Assembly (NCBI GenBank): GCA_048498555.1
Contig: JBEHXT010000006.1
Span: 248,001-312,000, forward strand
Source of the DNA: Danxiaibacter sp048498555
Lineage (GTDB): Bacteria; Bacteroidota; Bacteroidia; Chitinophagales; Chitinophagaceae
DNA length: 64,000 nt
Reading direction: 5' to 3'
This document shows positions 1 through 9,035 of this stretch, piece after piece; the first letter of the stretch is position 1; the number at the start of each line of letters is the position of its first letter. The position numbers were made by a program, and so were the translations under genes. A model generated the notes under the pieces. That model was not told where the DNA came from. It searched no databases and was given only the letters and a program-made list of their open reading frames with translations.

Positions 1-1766
1 CTCTGCATTTCCGGCGAACCAATACTACCCAGGTCCCCGGTTAACCTTTTCTCTTTCTGCAAAGGAGGTGTTTTAATATTGGTTTTACCGACGTACACTC
101 TCGACTTCTGCTGAAGATCCTTTAACAGTCGCAAGGCCTTATAAGCATATGGCAGGGCTTCTGCAGGTTTAAATGTTCGCAAACGCAGCTCAGCATTCCA
201 CATTTCCGCTAATGTAGCTTTTAGCTGTTTTTTTGTTTCAGGGTCAAAGAATGTAGCATCTTCTGCAATGTCATGTTTGTGGGAAAACTGGTCAAGTATT
301 TCTGCCGCATTGCCAAATTGCTCTGGCTTGTTATGCTCATGTCCATCGTGCTCATCATGCGCTTCTCCAATATTCCCTTCTGATTCTTCACCCAAAAACT
401 TTCCATAACGCAGGCGAAGCAGTTTCTGATCAATACCCAATTCGTTGCTCCTGTTTTTGAATGCGGATTCACTGATGGTATCTTTTTCGCGAAGCAACTG
501 CTCTGTTTCAATAATAATCTGCCGCTCACTTCTAAAAAATTCAGGTTTAACATCGGATGCATTGATCGTGATGTCAAGGCTCATTAATTGCGCCGTATCA
601 GCCAGCGTAACAATGAATATATCTGAACGGCTCTGTTGGTTATTGTTATCTGTAGCGGCTATATAAAAATAAAGTTCATCGCCAGGTTGCATTCCCAAAG
701 AAGGCAATGAGATAGATTGCTTTATATCCGCCGTCTTTTCACCATTAAAAGATTGCAAGCCAATTTTCTGTTCTTTAAATTTTACAGCTTCACCACTTCC
801 ACTAGCCACAGTAGCCATAATATACCGTTGCGTTATACCATAGTCATCCACTACAGCAGCGTTCACTTCTACTTTTGCCGGTTCTCCATAATCGATTGTG
901 ATTGATGGCTTCGGCGATTTTACGGTTATCACTGGTGGAAGGTCTTTAATCACTTCTATTTTGTACAGTTCAGATAGCTGGCCATTTAGTTTAACCTGGT
1001 AAAATCCCGGCTTAAAAATTTTCTTGCTTCCTCTCCATTCATCATGTTCATTGTTGAATGATGAAAGGTTCAATACAAGTGAATCATCAAAAACAAGTTG
1101 TATTTCTTTTATGGGAAGATTCGTTTTTACTGACCACTGTATTGTTGAGCCTTCCTCCGCCAATACGTTCCATGATTGCTGACTCGAAGCCTTTTTGTTT
1201 GTATAAGCAGGAGGCTCAATTAATACATCTATTGCACTTATTGCTGGTAATGATTTTTCTTTTACTGCAGGCGTTCCTTTTATAACGGCAACATTTTCGT
1301 TATTGTGCCCAATCGGCTTTGTATATGCAACCAACAGAAGGACAATCAAAGATGCTATAAAAAATAACGACGCCGTGCCCATTTTTTTTAAGAAAGGATT
1401 TTTTATTTCGATTGCCGGCAATAAGCTATCAACCTTCTTTACCTGCAGCGCTTCCAAAAAGTTTCGCTCCTCTTCAGATTTAAGAAAAAGGTTTACACTC
1501 GCATCCAATTGTGGATAGGTAGCATTCAAATGGGCAACAACATCATTTACTGTTACGCGCCATCTTTTATAAAAAACCAGAAGCCCTGAAAATGCAATGC
1601 TCCATACAGGAAACAACCACCACAAGGCTATGTTGCTAAACAACAACGCGACAGCCATTGCCACAGCGGAAATAGCCACGCTTACTAATGCCAAAACAAC
1701 AATGCCGGAAACTTGCCAGCGCTTTTGCAACGATGAGATGATATGGTTTACTTCAGGTTTCATCAT
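1..1766 (-). CDS. DUF4175-like membrane protein (3' end cut by window)
   Basis: The leftward frame stays open from an ATG at 1766 to the window edge, at least 588 codons. Two membrane segments lie near the N-terminus (about residues 15-60) and a third near residues 100-120, followed by a long extracytoplasmic part with Ig-like stretches and then a helical, charged section with a His-rich loop (HDEHDGHEH). This matches the DUF4175 proteins found beside BatA/DUF58/MoxR genes in Bacteroidota. The start overlaps the BatA stop codon by 4 bp (ATGA), so the two are translationally coupled. The role is unknown; context suggests envelope or stress physiology as in the Bat (aerotolerance) operons. The C-terminus is outside the window. 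Confidence 0.75.
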   Translation of the reverse strand, partial: MMKPEVNHIISSLQKRWQVSGIVVLALVSVAISAVAMAVALLFSNIALWWLFPVWSIAFSGLLVFYKRWRVTVNDVVAHLNATYPQLDASVNLFLKSEEERNFLEALQVKKVDSLLPAIEIKNPFLKKMGTASLFFIASLIVLLLVAYTKPIGHNNENVAVIKGTPAVKEKSLPAISAIDVLIEPPAYTNKKASSQQSWNVLAEEGSTIQWSVKTNLPIKEIQLVFDDSLVLNLSSFNNEHDEWRGSKKIFKPGFYQVKLNGQLSELYKIEVIKDLPPVITVKSPKPSITIDYGEPAKVEVNAAVVDDYGITQRYIMATVASGSGEAVKFKEQKIGLQSFNGEKTADIKQSISLPSLGMQPGDELYFYIAATDNNNQQSRSDIFIVTLADTAQLMSLDITINASDVKPEFFRSERQIIIETEQLLREKDTISESAFKNRSNELGIDQKLLRLRYGKFLGEESEGNIGEAHDEHDGHEHNKPEQFGNAAEILDQFSHKHDIAEDATFFDPETKKQLKATLAEMWNAELRLRTFKPAEALPYAYKALRLLKDLQQKSRVYVGKTNIKTPPLQKEKRLTGDLGSIGSPEMQ

Positions 1767-3259
1767 TCAACAATTGCTTTTTTAGTACGTAATGAAACCC
1801 ACCTTTCCAATAAAAACAACAAACAAACAATTATCCATGCAGCTGCAGAAAGATCTTCATAAACTGCCACTGAACTATATTTCCGGCCATTATTTTGTGT
1901 TGGTGTAAACTGCAGTAGTGAAGGATCCATTCTTCTATTATCGACAGCGTTGTTTCTAGCGTCAATAACATTTTTCTTTACGACAAGATCCATCAGCAGC
2001 GAAGGAAAATAACTGCTCCAGCCAAGGTCATTCCACGCAGCATTAAACCTGCTATAAAAACTGTAGATATTCTTATCGTTACTGAAGCTTTCAACTAACA
2101 AGGGAATACCAAAACCATCTTTCCAAATTGACACGGCCTGGCTGTCAGGCTGATCGAACAAAATCCTTTTTCTCAAACCAATCTCACCTGTAACGGAAAA
2201 GTTTTCAGATTCAACCCAGGAGTGAACAGATGCTTGTTTTCCTGAAGCATATTTGAATAGATTGGTAAATATAGTTGTTGAAGGAACCGGTTTGTCTGAT
2301 AACCAAAACAACCATTGCTGATGGCCAGGCACTCGACTGATATTATCAACAATTGCCACCTGCATATTTCTTTTTGAAAAAGATTCAATTGCCTGCAAAG
2401 CGGCCAAAACGTATTTACCATCACTACTATTTTTATCAGCAAAAATGGTAAAGGTTATAACAGAAGTATCAGCGATTATTTGCTGGCCTTTGTAGGCAAC
2501 CTGAACACCACCGTTATTCTTTCGCACAACGGCTCCGTTAGGTAATGCTGATCCAATTGTTGCTGTTGCCTGATGATATGTTAATGCAGAGTCATTACCG
2601 CTTGCTGAAACAATTTGTACACTATCATCGGTTGAACGCCATGCGTCGACAAGGCTGTACATTTCGGCTTTTATATTATTTAATTGCAACCATTTTATTT
2701 CATGCGATAAGTTTGGACGTTGCCCGGGAAAATATTTTACCAATGCCGGAGCAATAATGAATGCCGATCCATTCAGTGGCAATTTATTATCCAATTCTTC
2801 CAGCAACTGCCAATAGTTGCGTTTGTCAACCAACGCAGTATCCTGACCTTCCTTTAAAGCACTGGAAAAACTTTCACGTGATAGCCCGTTGTTAAAATAA
2901 TGAAACTCGTATCCTGCTGCTATGAATGAATCAATAAGTGGTTGTCGTTCCCGATGCGCTTGCTGTAAATAATTCTTGTCAATGAGCAGCCATTTTTTTT
3001 CATTGGTTGTATTACCAGGATGCCAAAGTGGTTTTGCTAAAAGAACCGACAGAAATATAACCAGCAAACATCTTAAGGCAAGTAATAAGAGCTCTGTTAA
3101 TTTAAGGTTTCTGGATGTCTGCCTGGAGCTTTGCTCAACCAACGAAATACTCCCGACACGTAATGTTTTGCCCTGCCTTACATTCCATAAATGTATAGCT
3201 ATCGGAACAGCGATTCCGCTAATTGCATAGAGCCATATCGGTTGCGCAAACTGAATCAA
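1763..3259 (-). CDS. BatA-domain membrane protein
   Basis: 498 residues. The N-terminus has the BatA (aerotolerance regulator N-terminal) pattern: a PIWLY start, a membrane helix, the IHLWNVRQGKTLRVGSI segment and a second helix (about residues 58-78). A last helix (about 470-487) sits near the C-terminus, leaving a large periplasmic middle with no clear MIDAS motif. The start codon is TTG at 3259, one base after the DUF58 stop; no ATG gives the family N-terminus. It lies between DUF58 and DUF4175 genes in one operon. Bat proteins are thought to work with MoxR ATPases in envelope or stress functions; the exact role is not known. Confidence 0.8.
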   Translation of the reverse strand: MIQFAQPIWLYAISGIAVPIAIHLWNVRQGKTLRVGSISLVEQSSRQTSRNLKLTELLLLALRCLLVIFLSVLLAKPLWHPGNTTNEKKWLLIDKNYLQQAHRERQPLIDSFIAAGYEFHYFNNGLSRESFSSALKEGQDTALVDKRNYWQLLEELDNKLPLNGSAFIIAPALVKYFPGQRPNLSHEIKWLQLNNIKAEMYSLVDAWRSTDDSVQIVSASGNDSALTYHQATATIGSALPNGAVVRKNNGGVQVAYKGQQIIADTSVITFTIFADKNSSDGKYVLAALQAIESFSKRNMQVAIVDNISRVPGHQQWLFWLSDKPVPSTTIFTNLFKYASGKQASVHSWVESENFSVTGEIGLRKRILFDQPDSQAVSIWKDGFGIPLLVESFSNDKNIYSFYSRFNAAWNDLGWSSYFPSLLMDLVVKKNVIDARNNAVDNRRMDPSLLQFTPTQNNGRKYSSVAVYEDLSAAAWIIVCLLFLLERWVSLRTKKAIVE

Positions 3260-3260
3260 A

Positions 3261-4148
3261 TTATATAAACAATTTTTGGCGTTGCTGTAAAAAATCCCTC
3301 AATACTTTTTCCATGGGCTGATTAATATTGACAAGGCTGTAATATATGTGCTTCTCTAATTGCTGCATTCGCAGATCAGCGAGATGGTTGTTCATTTTTT
3401 CAACATAGTCTTTCTTTTGCTGAGCGCTGTTAATGCTCACCGTTTCGCCCGTTTCTAAGTCCTGCAATGCAGTGTATCCTTCATAACTAAAGTTCAGTTC
3501 ATTGTCTGCTGCGAGGTGAAAAACAATTATTTCATGATGCAATGATGACAATAGTTCCAGCAGTTTGGAAATCTCCTTATCACGTTCGTAAAAGTCAGTA
3601 AAGAAGATCAGCAATTCCTTTTTCTGTTCACCTGCAAAGAGATGTTTGTAATGAATCGAATTGGTAAACTTTCCTTCGGGCTGCAATGTTTCAAGTGAGT
3701 GATAAAACCTGGTGAGGTGTTGCGGATCTTTCCTTGACGCCAGGGAGAACAGGTCATTCTCATGAAATGCATACAACCCAATTGCATCTCCCTGCTGGCT
3801 GGCCAAATAACCCAGCGCGGCCGCGGCATAACGTGCGTAATCAATTTTACTTACACCATCACAAGAGTGCTTCATGGAATTGCTTGCGTCAATCAGGATC
3901 CTTACAGAAATGCTTGTTTCAATCTCTGATTCGCGAATATAATACCTGTCGGATCTTGCGAACATTTTCCAATCCAACCAACGCAAATCATCACCGGGCT
4001 GATAACTCCTATACTGGCTAAACTCGAGCCCCGTGCCCTTCACATTGCTTTTATTAATACCAGCCATAAAACCATCAATGGTGGTCTTTGCCGCCAATTG
4101 AAGATCTTTGATAGACATTAATACTTTTGGTTGTAGCAGATTACTCAT
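3261..4148 (-). CDS. DUF58 / VWA-like protein
   Basis: 295 residues. It carries the DUF58 signature (YQPGDDLRWLDWKMFARSD, about residues 50-68) and then a von Willebrand A-like fold with a MIDAS-type DASNSM motif (about 87-92) and FTDF further on. DUF58 proteins are cytoplasmic partners of MoxR ATPases. It is the second gene of the leftward MoxR-DUF58-BatA-DUF4175 operon, separated from MoxR by a 136-bp spacer that contains a heptamer repeat array ending 8 bp before this ATG. The start MSNLLQPKV is supported by the usual family N-terminus. Confidence 0.88.
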   Translation of the reverse strand: MSNLLQPKVLMSIKDLQLAAKTTIDGFMAGINKSNVKGTGLEFSQYRSYQPGDDLRWLDWKMFARSDRYYIRESEIETSISVRILIDASNSMKHSCDGVSKIDYARYAAAALGYLASQQGDAIGLYAFHENDLFSLASRKDPQHLTRFYHSLETLQPEGKFTNSIHYKHLFAGEQKKELLIFFTDFYERDKEISKLLELLSSLHHEIIVFHLAADNELNFSYEGYTALQDLETGETVSINSAQQKKDYVEKMNNHLADLRMQQLEKHIYYSLVNINQPMEKVLRDFLQQRQKLFI

Positions 4149-4155
4149 GGCCAGG

Positions 4156-4186
4156 AGCTATTGGCTGTCAGCTATCAGCTTTCAGC
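4156..4186. repeat. Heptamer repeat array, AGCTNTY type
   Basis: Four consecutive 7-bp units (AGCTATT, GGCTGTC, AGCTATC, AGCTTTC) plus a partial unit, 8 bp upstream of the DUF58 start codon. The units are inverted relative to the gene's sense strand. Confidence 0.85.
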
Positions 4187-4284
4187 GCTTTGTGATATAT
4201 ACTCGTTATTAATTTATTGCCTCTTTTGATCTATTTATCAAATTCTTTTCAATCCCGTCAATCCCTCAATCCCAAAAATCCTGA

Positions 4285-5283
4285 TCAAGACAATCCTGCG
4301 TTTATCTTAATCGTTGCAAGCAGTTTCTCTGTCACATCATCCGAATGTATCCCTTCCGCGTCAGCTTTAAAGTTCATTAGTATGCGATGCCTTAATACGG
4401 GATATGCCATGGCCTTGATGTCATCCATCGTTACAGAATAGCGCCCTTTGAACAACGCTCTCGCTTTTGCGGTAAGGATTAGCGCCTGTCCTGCGCGGGG
4501 TCCCGCGCCCCATCTTACCCATTCTTTCACATATGCCACATCTGTTGTATCTGGCCGCGTCGCGCGAATTACTCCTGCTACATACTGCACCAATTCATCG
4601 CTGATATTTACGTCGCGCACAAGGCTTTGCAATTGTTGAATTTCGGTTGCGCCTAACACGGCTTCAACAACATTTTTTTTATTGCCAGTTGTGTTGGATA
4701 ATATAGCGGCCTCTTCGGCAGCTGTTGGATAACCAATCTTTACGTACAACAGAAAACGATCCAGTTGCGCCTCCGGCAAAGGATAGGTGCCGGCTTGTTC
4801 AATCGGGTTTTGCGTTGCGAGAATAAAGAAAGGTTTGTCTAGAGGATATGTCTTGCCACCGTAAGTAATCTCAAACTCCTGCATGGCTTCCAGCAATGCA
4901 GATTGTGTTTTAGGCGGTGTTCTGTTGATCTCATCTGCCAGGATAATGTTGGCAAACAATGGGCCCTTATTAAATTTAAAGAAGCGCTTACCCGTTGCAT
5001 GATCTTCCTCCAGGATTTCAGTGCCGAGAATATCAGTCGGCATCAGGTCCGGCGTAAACTGCACGCGCCGAAAAGACAAATGAAGCGCCTGTGCCATTGT
5101 CCTCACCAACAACGTTTTCGCAAGTCCCGGAACACCTTCCAGCAAACAGTGGCCACCAGCCAAAAGGCTCACCAGGATTTCCTCCACAATATGATCCTGC
5201 CCAACAATAACTTTCTGGATCTCTTTCTTTAACTGCGTCAGTTTTTGCAACAGTTCCTGCAAGGATGTTTCGTTTGTGATCAA
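4285..5283 (-). CDS. MoxR family AAA+ ATPase
   Basis: 332 residues. Walker A is GVPGLAKT (about 56-63), Walker B is IILADEINR (about 112-120), followed by the sensor region ILATQNPIEQ and the MoxR-type lid domain (RHRILMNF near the C-terminus). MoxR proteins act as chaperone-like ATPases on VWA partners, here the DUF58 and Bat proteins downstream. The only initiator in frame before the conserved domain is TTG at 5283, because a TGA stop lies about 10 codons further up. It heads the leftward operon and is divergent from the DUF4159 gene. Confidence 0.9.
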   Translation of the reverse strand: MITNETSLQELLQKLTQLKKEIQKVIVGQDHIVEEILVSLLAGGHCLLEGVPGLAKTLLVRTMAQALHLSFRRVQFTPDLMPTDILGTEILEEDHATGKRFFKFNKGPLFANIILADEINRTPPKTQSALLEAMQEFEITYGGKTYPLDKPFFILATQNPIEQAGTYPLPEAQLDRFLLYVKIGYPTAAEEAAILSNTTGNKKNVVEAVLGATEIQQLQSLVRDVNISDELVQYVAGVIRATRPDTTDVAYVKEWVRWGAGPRAGQALILTAKARALFKGRYSVTMDDIKAMAYPVLRHRILMNFKADAEGIHSDDVTEKLLATIKINAGLS

Positions 5284-5330
5284 GATAAGCGGTTTGTGTG
5301 TTAATAATTTTTCTCATTGAAACAGGCCCT

Positions 5331-5356
5331 CAAAGCTAACAAGACCTAATTTTCAA
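5331..5356 (-). promoter_or_regulatory. Possible Bacteroidota-type promoter for the MoxR operon
   Basis: On the minus strand TAGCTTTG (5338-5331) matches the Bacteroidota -7 element TAnnTTTG exactly, with a TTG (5356-5354) at a plausible -33 spacing of 15 bases between them. It lies about 48 bp upstream of the TTG start. Motif match only. Confidence 0.38.
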
Positions 5357-5526
5357 GCTAGGAAATTAAAAATAAACACAACATCTTTAAAAAAAATACA
5401 CAACCGGTAGGTAAAATACTGTTTATAGGCGGCTATCAGCTTATATAAAAATTAGTTTCAAGTAAGAGCAACCGTCCGGCTTTGTGAAGATGTATTATTA
5501 TATCCGCTTATCTTTATGCCGGAAGG

Positions 5527-6150
5527 ATGAACGCAGCAAAATTTACATTCACAAGATTGAGATACCGTTCCGGCGATTGGGATACTGATCAACGTATGCC
5601 TGCCAATATTCTCAATTCGTTGCTGGAATACACAACTATCCCAATCAATACACAAGAGAATGTGATTGATCTTTCCTCAGATGAAATTTTTTCTTATCCG
5701 TTTTGCTATCTCAGTGGGCATAAGCTCGTGCAGTTTGACGCAAAGGAAGCAGCCAATTTCAAAAAATACGTCCAAAATGGTGGGTTTGTTTTTGTGGACG
5801 ACTGCAATCATGATATTGACGGATTGTTCGCCAAATCATTTGAGTCGCAGATGGAAACACTTTTTGGTGCAAAGGCATTAAAGAAAATCCCCAACAATCA
5901 CCCAATCTATCATTCATTTTTCAATTTTGAAAAAGGGCCGCCAAATACTGGATTTGAATTAAATGGCTGGGGAGATGATCTCGTTCACGACTATTTGAAA
6001 GCTATTGAAGTAAACGGCCGGATTGGTGTGCTCTACAGCAATAAAGACTATGGCTGCGAATGGGATTATGATTTTAGGAACAAGCGTTTCCTGGCTGAAG
6101 ACAATACAAAATTTGGCGTGAATATTATTGTCTATGCGATGACGAGATAG
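5527..6150 (+). CDS. DUF4159 domain protein
   Basis: 207 residues, with the DUF4159 features: FTFTRLRYRSGDWDTD at the N-terminus, FVFVDDCNHD (about 91-100), the NHPIYHSFFNF region and a C-terminal VNIIVYAMTR. There is no signal peptide or membrane segment. DUF4159 genes usually belong to MoxR/Bat gene sets, where the longer versions are secreted; here it is a short stand-alone form transcribed divergently from the MoxR operon. The start ATG at 5527 gives the family N-terminus directly. Function unknown. Confidence 0.82.
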   Translation: MNAAKFTFTRLRYRSGDWDTDQRMPANILNSLLEYTTIPINTQENVIDLSSDEIFSYPFCYLSGHKLVQFDAKEAANFKKYVQNGGFVFVDDCNHDIDGLFAKSFESQMETLFGAKALKKIPNNHPIYHSFFNFEKGPPNTGFELNGWGDDLVHDYLKAIEVNGRIGVLYSNKDYGCEWDYDFRNKRFLAEDNTKFGVNIIVYAMTR

Positions 6151-6155
6151 TTGAA

Positions 6156-6190
6156 AGCTGTCAGCTATCAGCCATTAGCAATTAGCTTTT
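6156..6190. repeat. Heptamer repeat array, AGCTNTY type
   Basis: Five 7-bp units (AGCTGTC, AGCTATC, AGCCATT, AGCAATT, AGCTTTT) starting 5 bp after the DUF4159 stop codon, in sense orientation for that gene. Confidence 0.85.
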
Positions 6191-6202
6191 TGACTTTTGC
6201 AA

Positions 6203-6436
6203 TTAGTACCGGCCTTTCAACGGCTTCAGCAAATCTTCCAGTCCGTTCAACTTAATCTCATACATGGTCTGCAACAGCATGCCTAATTTTCCTTTGGGAA
6301 AACCCTTGCGTTGAAACCATTCCAGGTATGAAACGGGCAGGTTGCAAATAATGGTATCCTTATACTTTCCAAAAGGCATTTTCATCGTGGTTAACAAAAT
6401 CAGGCTATTGCCATCCGGCTGCATCAAATCTTCCAT
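6203..6436 (-). CDS. DUF3820 family protein
   Basis: 77 residues. It has the family core MPFGKYKDT followed by LPVSYLEWFQRKGFPKGKLG and NGLEDLLKPL. The DUF3820 family is made of small cytoplasmic proteins of unknown function, with similarity to putative quorum-sensing-regulated virulence factor annotations in some databases. It is a single gene, convergent with DUF4159. The start at 6436 gives a short lead of about 18 residues; an internal ATG four codons later is an alternative. Confidence 0.8.
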   Translation of the reverse strand: MEDLMQPDGNSLILLTTMKMPFGKYKDTIICNLPVSYLEWFQRKGFPKGKLGMLLQTMYEIKLNGLEDLLKPLKGRY

Positions 6437-6584
6437 TTTTTCAGTTGTGGCGGCAATATTAAAGAAATAGCCTGAATGTTGTCTATTTGACGATTTTCCC
6501 CAGAACGCTTACAGGCTCTTATCTGTCAAGCTAAAAGCATTTACCATTCACATATTTGCATATTCGCCCATTTGTATACTACAA

Positions 6585-6612
6585 TTGTCAATTTTACATT
6601 TTCAATTATCAA
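6585..6612. repeat. Heptamer repeat array, TTWTCAA type
   Basis: Four 7-bp units (TTGTCAA, TTTTACA, TTTTCAA, TTATCAA) in the spacer upstream of the transketolase gene. Confidence 0.6.
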
Positions 6613-6665
6613 GAATCATTACTTATTTTGCGTACCATTTAAAAAATTAAAACAACCAAACGGTA

Positions 6666-7631
6666 ATGCTAAAAGATATCCAAGTACAAAATGAGAAGGA
6701 AACCCGTGGCGGTTTTGGTGAGGGTATATACGAAATAGGTAAAAAGAATTCTAATGTAGTAGTTCTTACAGCTGATTTAGCGGGTTCTATGAAAATAGGC
6801 CCATTTATAAAGGAATTCCCCGAGCGTTTTGTACAGGTTGGTATCGCGGAAGCAAACATGATCGGTATTGCAGCCGGTCTTACCATTGGTGGTAAAATAC
6901 CTTATACAACAACTTTTGCCAACTTTAGCACTGGCCGTGTATACGATCAGATTCGCCAGAGTGTGGTTTATAGCGGCAAAAATGTAAAAATATGCGCCAG
7001 CCATGCGGGCCTTACTTTGGGTGAAGATGGTGCAACCCACCAGATATTGGAAGATATTGGAATGATGAGAATGTTGCCGGGAATGACAGTGATTGTTCCT
7101 TGTGACTTCAACCAGACGAAAGCGGCTACAATGGCTATCGCAGAATATGAAGGCCCGGTTTACCTGCGTTTTGGAAGGCCAAAATGGCCAAACTTCACTA
7201 AAGAAGATGGAAGTGATTTCCAGATTGGAAAAGCACAGGTATTGAACGAAGGAACTGATATTTCCATTTTTGCGTGCGGCCACCTCGTTTGGAAAGCAAT
7301 TGAAGCAGGAAGGATCCTTGAAGAGAAAGGCTATAGTGTTGAGCTGATCAATATCCATACTATTAAGCCTTTGGACAGCGAAGCAATTATAAAGTCACTC
7401 AAAAAAACAGGCTGTGCGGTAACCTGCGAAGAGCACAATATTCTTGGTGGATTGGGCGATAGTATTGCGCACGTTGCTTCACAAAATGTGAATGTGCCGA
7501 TTGAGTATATCGGAACGAAAGATACTTTCGGTGAAAGCGGCACGCCTGCTGAGTTGCTGAAGAAATATGGCCTTGATACACCCAACATTGTTGAGGCTGC
7601 TGAAAGAGCAATAGCGAGAAAGAAAAGTTAA
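6666..7631 (+). CDS. Transketolase, C-terminal subunit
   Basis: 321 residues, covering the pyrimidine-binding and C-terminal domains of transketolase: GGFGEGIYEIGKKN, VQVGIAEANMIGIAAGL (with the conserved Glu), TFANFSTGRVYDQIRQS, SHAGLTLGEDGATHQ, and a C-terminal domain with EEHNILGGLGD. Split transketolases need an N-terminal, thiamine-diphosphate-binding partner; none is next to this gene in the window. The role is in the non-oxidative pentose phosphate pathway, or a related ketol transfer. An intrinsic terminator follows 30 bp after the stop. Confidence 0.88.
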   Translation: MLKDIQVQNEKETRGGFGEGIYEIGKKNSNVVVLTADLAGSMKIGPFIKEFPERFVQVGIAEANMIGIAAGLTIGGKIPYTTTFANFSTGRVYDQIRQSVVYSGKNVKICASHAGLTLGEDGATHQILEDIGMMRMLPGMTVIVPCDFNQTKAATMAIAEYEGPVYLRFGRPKWPNFTKEDGSDFQIGKAQVLNEGTDISIFACGHLVWKAIEAGRILEEKGYSVELINIHTIKPLDSEAIIKSLKKTGCAVTCEEHNILGGLGDSIAHVASQNVNVPIEYIGTKDTFGESGTPAELLKKYGLDTPNIVEAAERAIARKKS

Positions 7632-7660
7632 TACTTTTAACTACTTTAAACCTGATTAAT

Positions 7661-7688
7661 AAAAACCCATCATTGTATGGGTTTTTTT
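7661..7688 (+). terminator. Intrinsic terminator after transketolase
   Basis: The stem AACCCAT / ATGGGTT with a 6-nt loop is followed by a run of seven T. It overlaps the extended reading frame upstream of the sigma factor, which argues for the later sigma start at 7713. Confidence 0.85.
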
Positions 7689-7712
7689 ATTTTTACTGAT
7701 CAAACATCCTGC

Positions 7713-8258
7713 ATGCAACCAGACGATAAAGAATTGTTGTATTTATTCCGGCAAGCTGAAACAAAGGAGCAGGCCTTTACTTCCATCGTAAAAAAATACC
7801 AGGAAAAATTATACTGGCACATAAGAAGGATGGTTGTAGATCATGACGACGCAAATGATGTTCTGCAAAACATGTTCATCAAAGTTTGGAACGGATTAGA
7901 CAATTTTAGGGAGGATAGCCAATTGTACACATGGTTGTATAGAATTGCCACCAATGAGGCCCTCACTTTCATAGACCAGCAAAAAAAACGCAGCGCGATT
8001 AGTTTAAGTGATGTTGAAGCTGGCCTTTCCGAAAAAATAAAGGCGGACACCAATTTTGACGCTGCCAAGCTAGAATGGAAGCTTCAATTGGCCATACAAC
8101 AACTACCCGAAAAGCAAAGAGTTGTATTTAACCTGCGTTACTACGATGAAATGCCTTATGAAGAAATGAGTAAAATTCTTGAGACAAGTGAGGGTGCATT
8201 AAAAGCCAGTTACCATCATGCGGCTCGTAAAATTGAAGACTTCATTAAAAATAATTAA
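7713..8258 (+). CDS. ECF-type RNA polymerase sigma factor
   Basis: 181 residues. Region 2 (IVKKYQEKLYWHIRRMV...DDANDVLQNMFIKVW...LYTWLYRIATNEA) and region 4 (LPEKQRVVFNLRYYDEMPYEEMSKIL..SEGALKASYHHA) are both clear. The frame could start at an ATG at 7677, but that codon lies inside the preceding terminator hairpin, so the ATG at 7713 (MQPDDKELL) is preferred. It is followed by a membrane protein gene and a small secreted protein gene, typical of a sigma/anti-sigma stress module in Bacteroidota. The stimulus is unknown. Confidence 0.92.
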   Translation: MQPDDKELLYLFRQAETKEQAFTSIVKKYQEKLYWHIRRMVVDHDDANDVLQNMFIKVWNGLDNFREDSQLYTWLYRIATNEALTFIDQQKKRSAISLSDVEAGLSEKIKADTNFDAAKLEWKLQLAIQQLPEKQRVVFNLRYYDEMPYEEMSKILETSEGALKASYHHAARKIEDFIKNN

Positions 8259-8291
8259 ACCTTTCTTAACAATTGAGGTCAAAATTTCATC

Positions 8292-9023
8292 ATGGAAGAT
8301 CGAAAAAACATACAGGAAGAATTAAGGGAAATCGCTCCCTTGCTGCAAAACGCCCCAAAAACGAATGTTTTTAGGGTGCCTGATGGATATTTCACTGAGC
8401 TTCCCTCCCTTATTTCAGAAAAAACCTTTACGCTGCATTTTATTAATACCAGGGTTCCTTACAAAATCCCTGATGGATACTTTGATCATTTGCCCCACGC
8501 AATTATGAAAAAAATTACGGAGGCAAAAGTTTCTTCCGATGAAGATGAGCTCGTGGCAATAGCGCCCGTGCTTGCCGGCATCAGCAGGAAGAATGTATTT
8601 TCAGTACCAGGCAATTATTTCGATGCCCTGGATCTCACCCCTTATAATAGAAACGTAAATGAGCCGCAAGCGAGGGTAGTTCCTCTAAAAAAACGAAGCT
8701 GGTATACGTACGCTTCGGCGGCAATAATAAGCGGATTGATTTTATTAGGAGGTTTTGCATGGTTAAAAGACAGTAATTATCACCACCAGTTCAACAAGGT
8801 AAAAAATACGGATATGCAGGAGGCTGTGTCCACCATAAGTGATGCAGAAATCTCGCATTTTCTTGAACACCAGGTCGTTATGCCTGAATCAGGAGCGGGT
8901 TCAATGGATGAATTGCATGAGCCTGATGTAAATGACGTTATTAACAACATGAGCAGCCAGGAAATTATGGACTACCTTGAGAACAACAAAGAGCCTGGGG
9001 AGATGGCGGTGACGGATATATAA
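8292..9023 (+). CDS. Putative membrane regulator with VPDGYF repeats (anti-sigma candidate)
   Basis: 243 residues with one membrane helix (about residues 136-157, WYTYASAAIISGLILLGG). The cytoplasmic N-terminal part holds three copies of a short motif: FRVPDGYF, YKIPDGYF and FSVPGNYF, each preceded by an acidic IAP(L/V) stretch in two cases. The C-terminal part is acidic and probably periplasmic. It has no recognisable zinc anti-sigma (ZAS) motif. It lies 33 bp downstream of the sigma gene and 12 bp upstream of a Spy-like gene, so a role as sigma partner is inferred from context only. Confidence 0.65.
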   Translation: MEDRKNIQEELREIAPLLQNAPKTNVFRVPDGYFTELPSLISEKTFTLHFINTRVPYKIPDGYFDHLPHAIMKKITEAKVSSDEDELVAIAPVLAGISRKNVFSVPGNYFDALDLTPYNRNVNEPQARVVPLKKRSWYTYASAAIISGLILLGGFAWLKDSNYHHQFNKVKNTDMQEAVSTISDAEISHFLEHQVVMPESGAGSMDELHEPDVNDVINNMSSQEIMDYLENNKEPGEMAVTDI

Positions 9024-9035
9024 ACAAAAAAAAAG

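Noticed and set aside
6777..7358. 193-codon open frame opposite the transketolase gene
   Set aside because: Antisense to strongly conserved transketolase motifs; no protein features.
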